A stretch of DNA of 64,000 nt from Vibrio europaeus (GTDB taxonomy: Bacteria; Pseudomonadota; Gammaproteobacteria; Enterobacterales; Vibrionaceae): contig NZ_LUAX01000007.1 of NCBI RefSeq assembly GCF_001695575.1, positions 1,612,001 through 1,676,000 on the forward strand, written 5' to 3'. Positions 60,695-64,000 of the stretch are shown in pieces. Made by a program: the position numbers and the translations under genes. The notes beneath the pieces were generated by a model. That model had not been told where the DNA came from. It saw only the letters and a program-made list of their open reading frames with translations, and searched no databases. Position 1 is the stretch's first letter. Every line of letters starts with the position of its first letter.

Positions 60695-62446
60695 TTAGCA
60701 ACCTTTATGCCATCGTTGGATAATCACCTCACTCACGTCACGGTTTAATACTTCGGGTTGGTCTGTGAGTAAGTTGATAAAGCAATCGGCCATAGAATGA
60801 GTTGTGACAACACCTTCGTCTTCCATATTGCTGATAGCTTCATAACCTTCTTTGCCCTTCATGGTATAGGCGGACGATGTTCCCTTATAAAGGCGTTCGC
60901 TCTCTATTTGTTGCCATTCTCCGCCTTCGTTTTTCAGCTCAAGGTGACTGACTCGCTGACCTTTTGGCTTTGAAGGTTGATATTCAAAGCGCAGATTATG
61001 AGTGTAAGGATAAGAACCGTCTCCTGTACCTTCAACGCCATTATTCAGCGCGTTGTCTAAAGCACCTTCAAGAATCAGCGGCAAGTATTGACCTTTAATC
61101 GTGTATACACCGATAGGAACGGCAAAAGGAAGCAGCTTACCGGCAACATCCGCTACTGAGATATCGCCAGGGTTCACTGAATTTCTCACACCACCCGCAT
61201 TATGAATCGCAAAATCAACGCTGAACCCGCATTGTTTCATTGTGTAGGAAAAAGATTCAGCGACAAGCGGCGCAAGCTCACTGGCACCTTGTTCATCAGG
61301 CACTCGTATATGACGCAGCTTTCTATCCGCTTTCGCGATGATCTTGCGCTGTAATTCACGTACTTGTGTGGTGTATTTATCGTTGAGAATATTTTGAACA
61401 GAGATGTCTTTTTTACACACAACCACATTTGGGTGGTTATCAATAAAGCTTCTCGCCGCGTGGTACGGCACTTCTTTATGAGTTTCGTTCATGCTTGCAT
61501 CGATGAACAGTCTGCGCCCGAGTAATAACTCATTTTGCCCTTTGAATGAGACTAAAGCCCCTTGTGCATCAAACTCTAAGTCACAATGGCCAATTGACAG
61601 CGCGTGGAAACCCGCTTGAACAACATGAGTTTGGTTTACTTTAATTCCATACTCATCTTCTTTAGCAAGGCCTAACTGACTAAAGTCACCCTGTAACCTA
61701 TGACTATGCCCACCGACAATAACGCTGATCCCATCAACGTGTTTTGGTAATTCCAGATCCGCCTCGTAGCCCATATGACTGAGCAAAATGATTGTGTTAA
61801 TCCCTGCTTTATGGATCTGTTCTACCGTGTTCTTAGCGGTTTCAATCGAATTAATAAAAGGCGTATCCCAATCCGGGTTTGAGATATCTGCCATCTTATC
61901 TAAAGCTAATGAGAATATAGCGACGCTGTCATCGCCAACTTGTTTCTCTATCCAATTGGCAGCTTTGTTCTGAGCATCGAAGCTAACGATGGCTGGGTTA
62001 TCTGATAGTCGACACGTTTTTTCACGCAGTTCATTGCTCAGATCCCAGTTGCCCGCAAGCAATGGAAAGTTGATTTGTTTGGCAAATTGAGCGACGGGTT
62101 CATTACCCATATCTAACTCATGATTTCCGAGGGCCATGGCATCTATTTGTAGCTCGTTGAGCATAGTGGCATTGGCTTCCCCTTTAAACAGGGAGAAATA
62201 GAGTGTGCCTTGGAAACAATCACCGGCATGTAAAAATAGGAACTCTGAGCCTCTTTCTTGCGCTTCACTACGCAGTTGGTTGGCACGTGTCTTTATACGA
62301 GCAAAGCCACCAGCACTGACAAAAGGCGAAAGCTCTTGACCGTCGACATCAATGGTTAGTTGCAATGAAGTGGGTTCGAAATAGGAATGGGTGTCGTTTA
62401 TGTGAGCTAATCTTAATTTAGTTGTTTTATTGTTTTTATCTGTCAT
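60695..62446 (-). CDS. Cytoplasmic 5'-nucleotidase/metallophosphatase (UshA-like)
   Basis: A 583-residue two-domain enzyme: N-terminal calcineurin-like phosphatase with metal motifs HINDTHSYFEP, LHAGDCFQGTLY, ALGNHELDMG, LSHMGYEADLEL and VGGHSHRLQG; C-terminal nucleotide-binding domain (FAIHNAGGVRNSVNPGDISV, YPYTHNLRFEYQP). It resembles UshA/CD73 but has no signal peptide, so it should act in the cytosol on a nucleotide or related phosphoester. Substrate unknown. Confidence 0.88.
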   Translation of the reverse strand: MTDKNNKTTKLRLAHINDTHSYFEPTSLQLTIDVDGQELSPFVSAGGFARIKTRANQLRSEAQERGSEFLFLHAGDCFQGTLYFSLFKGEANATMLNELQIDAMALGNHELDMGNEPVAQFAKQINFPLLAGNWDLSNELREKTCRLSDNPAIVSFDAQNKAANWIEKQVGDDSVAIFSLALDKMADISNPDWDTPFINSIETAKNTVEQIHKAGINTIILLSHMGYEADLELPKHVDGISVIVGGHSHRLQGDFSQLGLAKEDEYGIKVNQTHVVQAGFHALSIGHCDLEFDAQGALVSFKGQNELLLGRRLFIDASMNETHKEVPYHAARSFIDNHPNVVVCKKDISVQNILNDKYTTQVRELQRKIIAKADRKLRHIRVPDEQGASELAPLVAESFSYTMKQCGFSVDFAIHNAGGVRNSVNPGDISVADVAGKLLPFAVPIGVYTIKGQYLPLILEGALDNALNNGVEGTGDGSYPYTHNLRFEYQPSKPKGQRVSHLELKNEGGEWQQIESERLYKGTSSAYTMKGKEGYEAISNMEDEGVVTTHSMADCFINLLTDQPEVLNRDVSEVIIQRWHKGC

Positions 62447-62677
62447 ATCTTCTCTCTCTTTTCACATTATCCTACCGCATTCCATATGACAGAATCATTA
62501 TATTTCACACTTATTTTAAATATGACGTTCTATATACATATTTTTCTGAGAGGTTTGTCATTATTGATTAAGAGTTAATCACAAACGAAATTATGCTTTG
62601 GATTGTGACCTAAACGCCTGCTGACACACAAGTTTTCGATTATGCTTAAATTAACTACAGCGTAATGGAGCCACTCT

Positions 62678-64000
62678 ATGAAGCTAGAGCGAATAGAAAT
62701 ATCTGGTTTTCGCGGCATAAAACGTCTTTCTATTGCATTTGATGAATTAACCACGCTTATCGGTGAGAACACCTGGGGCAAATCGTCGTTATTAGACGCA
62801 TTATCTGTTGCCCTTCCCCCTGAAGGTATTCCTTACAGCTTCGAGTTAACTGATTTTCATGTTGATTACTCGATCGCCCACCCACAAAGTCAACACCTAC
62901 AAATCGTGCTTAGTCTGGTGTCGACAGATAAGAACGAAATCAATTCTGGTCGATATAGGAAGATAAAACCAATATGGGTACAAGACCCACAAGGGACAAA
63001 CCGGATCATCTATCGTCTAAGCGCCTCTAGAGATCAATATGATATCAAAACTAACTACACGTTCCTCGATTTAGATGGTAACCCGATCCCTCTTCATCAT
63101 TCTGAGAAGCTTGCGCAAGAGTTAATGACGCTTCACCCAGTAATTAGACTACGCGATTCAAGGCGATTCGAGCGCCCCATCGCAGCTGCCAAAGATGTCA
63201 ATGCGCGTGTAGAGAAACGAATTGATAATACCTGTCGCCGATTAATGGCGATCCCGGGCCATGTAAATAAAGGTGAGATGCGCAGTAGCCTCAACTCTAT
63301 GAATGCCTTAGTCGAGCACTATTTTTCGTTTAAGTCCAACTCACGCAAGAACCTGCGAAAACAACGAGACGGTATTTTCTTTAATGCTTCACCTGGCTCA
63401 AAAAGTATTTCTCAGGTTGTTGAGGAAACTAAAGACAAACAGACACGCTTACTGTTTATGGGCTTACTTAACGCGTATTTGCAAGCCAAAGGGCCGACCA
63501 CATTAAGGCGCTGCGCCCGACCTCTATTGATCATTGAAGATCCTGAAGGTCGACTCCACCCGACCCATTTAGCACGCGCATGGGGTTTGTTGCAGTTGCT
63601 ACCTATGCAGAAGATACTCACAACAAATAGTGGCGAATTGCTTGGCCAAGTGCCACTCGCGAGTATTCGCCGCCTTGTTCGCCTATCTGACCGAACAATC
63701 ACCAAGTACATTCCCGACCAAGGTCTTGGTAAAGACGAATTAAGACGCATAGGCTTTCATATTCGCTTCCATCGCTCTGGTGCACTATTTGCCCGCTGTT
63801 GGTTGCTAGTTGAGGGCGAAACTGAAGTCTGGTTGTTTAATGAGTTGGCAAACCAATGTGGCTACAATCTCGCTGCTGAAGGTGTACAAATCATTGAGTT
63901 TGCCCAATCAGGGTTAAGATCTCTAATCAAAGTCGCGAAGGCTTTTGGTATTGATTGGCACGTGGTAACCGATGGAGACGCGGCGGGTAAGAAATATGCC
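62678..64000 (+). CDS. ybjD: YbjD-type OLD-family ATP-dependent nuclease (truncated by window end)
   Basis: An open frame of 441 codons running off the right edge. N-terminal SMC/RecF-like ATPase: MKLERIEISGFRGIKRLSIA, Walker A in LIGENTWGKSSLLDALS, and Walker B region LLIIEDPEGRLHPTHLARAW. Then a TOPRIM domain: WLLVEGETEVWLFNELA (Glu) and DWHVVTDGDAAGKKYA (Asp). This matches E. coli YbjD (DUF2813) and the OLD nucleases from memory. GGAG lies seven bases before the ATG. Solitary OLD proteins of this chromosomal type have unclear roles, perhaps in DNA repair or phage defence; no Gabija helicase partner can be seen within the window. Confidence 0.88.
   Translation, partial: MKLERIEISGFRGIKRLSIAFDELTTLIGENTWGKSSLLDALSVALPPEGIPYSFELTDFHVDYSIAHPQSQHLQIVLSLVSTDKNEINSGRYRKIKPIWVQDPQGTNRIIYRLSASRDQYDIKTNYTFLDLDGNPIPLHHSEKLAQELMTLHPVIRLRDSRRFERPIAAAKDVNARVEKRIDNTCRRLMAIPGHVNKGEMRSSLNSMNALVEHYFSFKSNSRKNLRKQRDGIFFNASPGSKSISQVVEETKDKQTRLLFMGLLNAYLQAKGPTTLRRCARPLLIIEDPEGRLHPTHLARAWGLLQLLPMQKILTTNSGELLGQVPLASIRRLVRLSDRTITKYIPDQGLGKDELRRIGFHIRFHRSGALFARCWLLVEGETEVWLFNELANQCGYNLAAEGVQIIEFAQSGLRSLIKVAKAFGIDWHVVTDGDAAGKKYA

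Overview
The window looks like a piece of a Vibrio genome, most likely chromosome II around its replication terminus. The reasons are the gene content and order: pntB next to a VxrA/VxrB-type two-component system, zwf-pgl-gnd beside a heme receptor, many Vibrio-type small hypothetical proteins, and a near-consensus XerCD dif site at 9538-9565. There are no tRNA or rRNA genes and no CRISPR array. Species cannot be fixed from sequence alone.

Layout. 1-5260: end of pntB, then a vxrAB signalling operon with two envelope-protein genes, then yoaH. 5260-9565: a gene-poor accessory stretch with a start-less gene remnant, two compositionally distinct hypothetical genes, a filamentous-phage-type DUF3653 regulator, a duplicated-domain lipoprotein and a solute-binding protein. 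It is bounded on the right by the dif site and contains partial XerC-arm-like sequences. I read it as residue of dif-integrated elements. 9717-17741: YciH, DUF3319, a degenerate tyrosine recombinase beside dif, ddl, a SPOR lipoprotein, a PatZ-type protein acetyltransferase, and an arsenite module (ArsR plus ACR3, each with its own palindromic operator). 17793-25554: EAL phosphodiesterase, GFA protein, MscS channel, DM13 protein, pepT, nupC with a structured leader, a probable small RNA, and two proteins of unknown role.

25588-34704: carbonic anhydrase, a class II Fic protein preceded by three tandem palindromes, the kbl-tdh threonine degradation operon with a divergent LysR regulator, a MITE-like repeat, a PepSY membrane protein, a DUF2946 protein, cytochrome b562 and a YcdX-type phosphatase. 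34874-45764: an HD-GYP phosphodiesterase, the oxidative pentose phosphate operon zwf-pgl-gnd, and a HupR/HupA-like heme uptake pair with CRP and Fur sites between them. 45687-51521: very small membrane protein, SgrR-like regulator, MenI-like thioesterase, M48 and M50 proteases, YjdM. 51584-57637: a very large two-catalytic-domain amylopullulanase lipoprotein. 57950-64000: DUF1223 protein, TerC/Alx with a yybP-ykoY manganese riboswitch, a 31-residue membrane protein, a cytoplasmic 5'-nucleotidase-like enzyme, and the start of a YbjD-type OLD nuclease cut by the window edge.

The observations I rate highest are the dif site with its neighbouring partial sites and degenerate recombinase, the three 34-bp-period operators in front of fic, the nupC leader with an apparent ribosome-site switch, the orphan promoter-terminator pair at 23817-23988, and the yoaH ribosome site lying inside a terminator stem.
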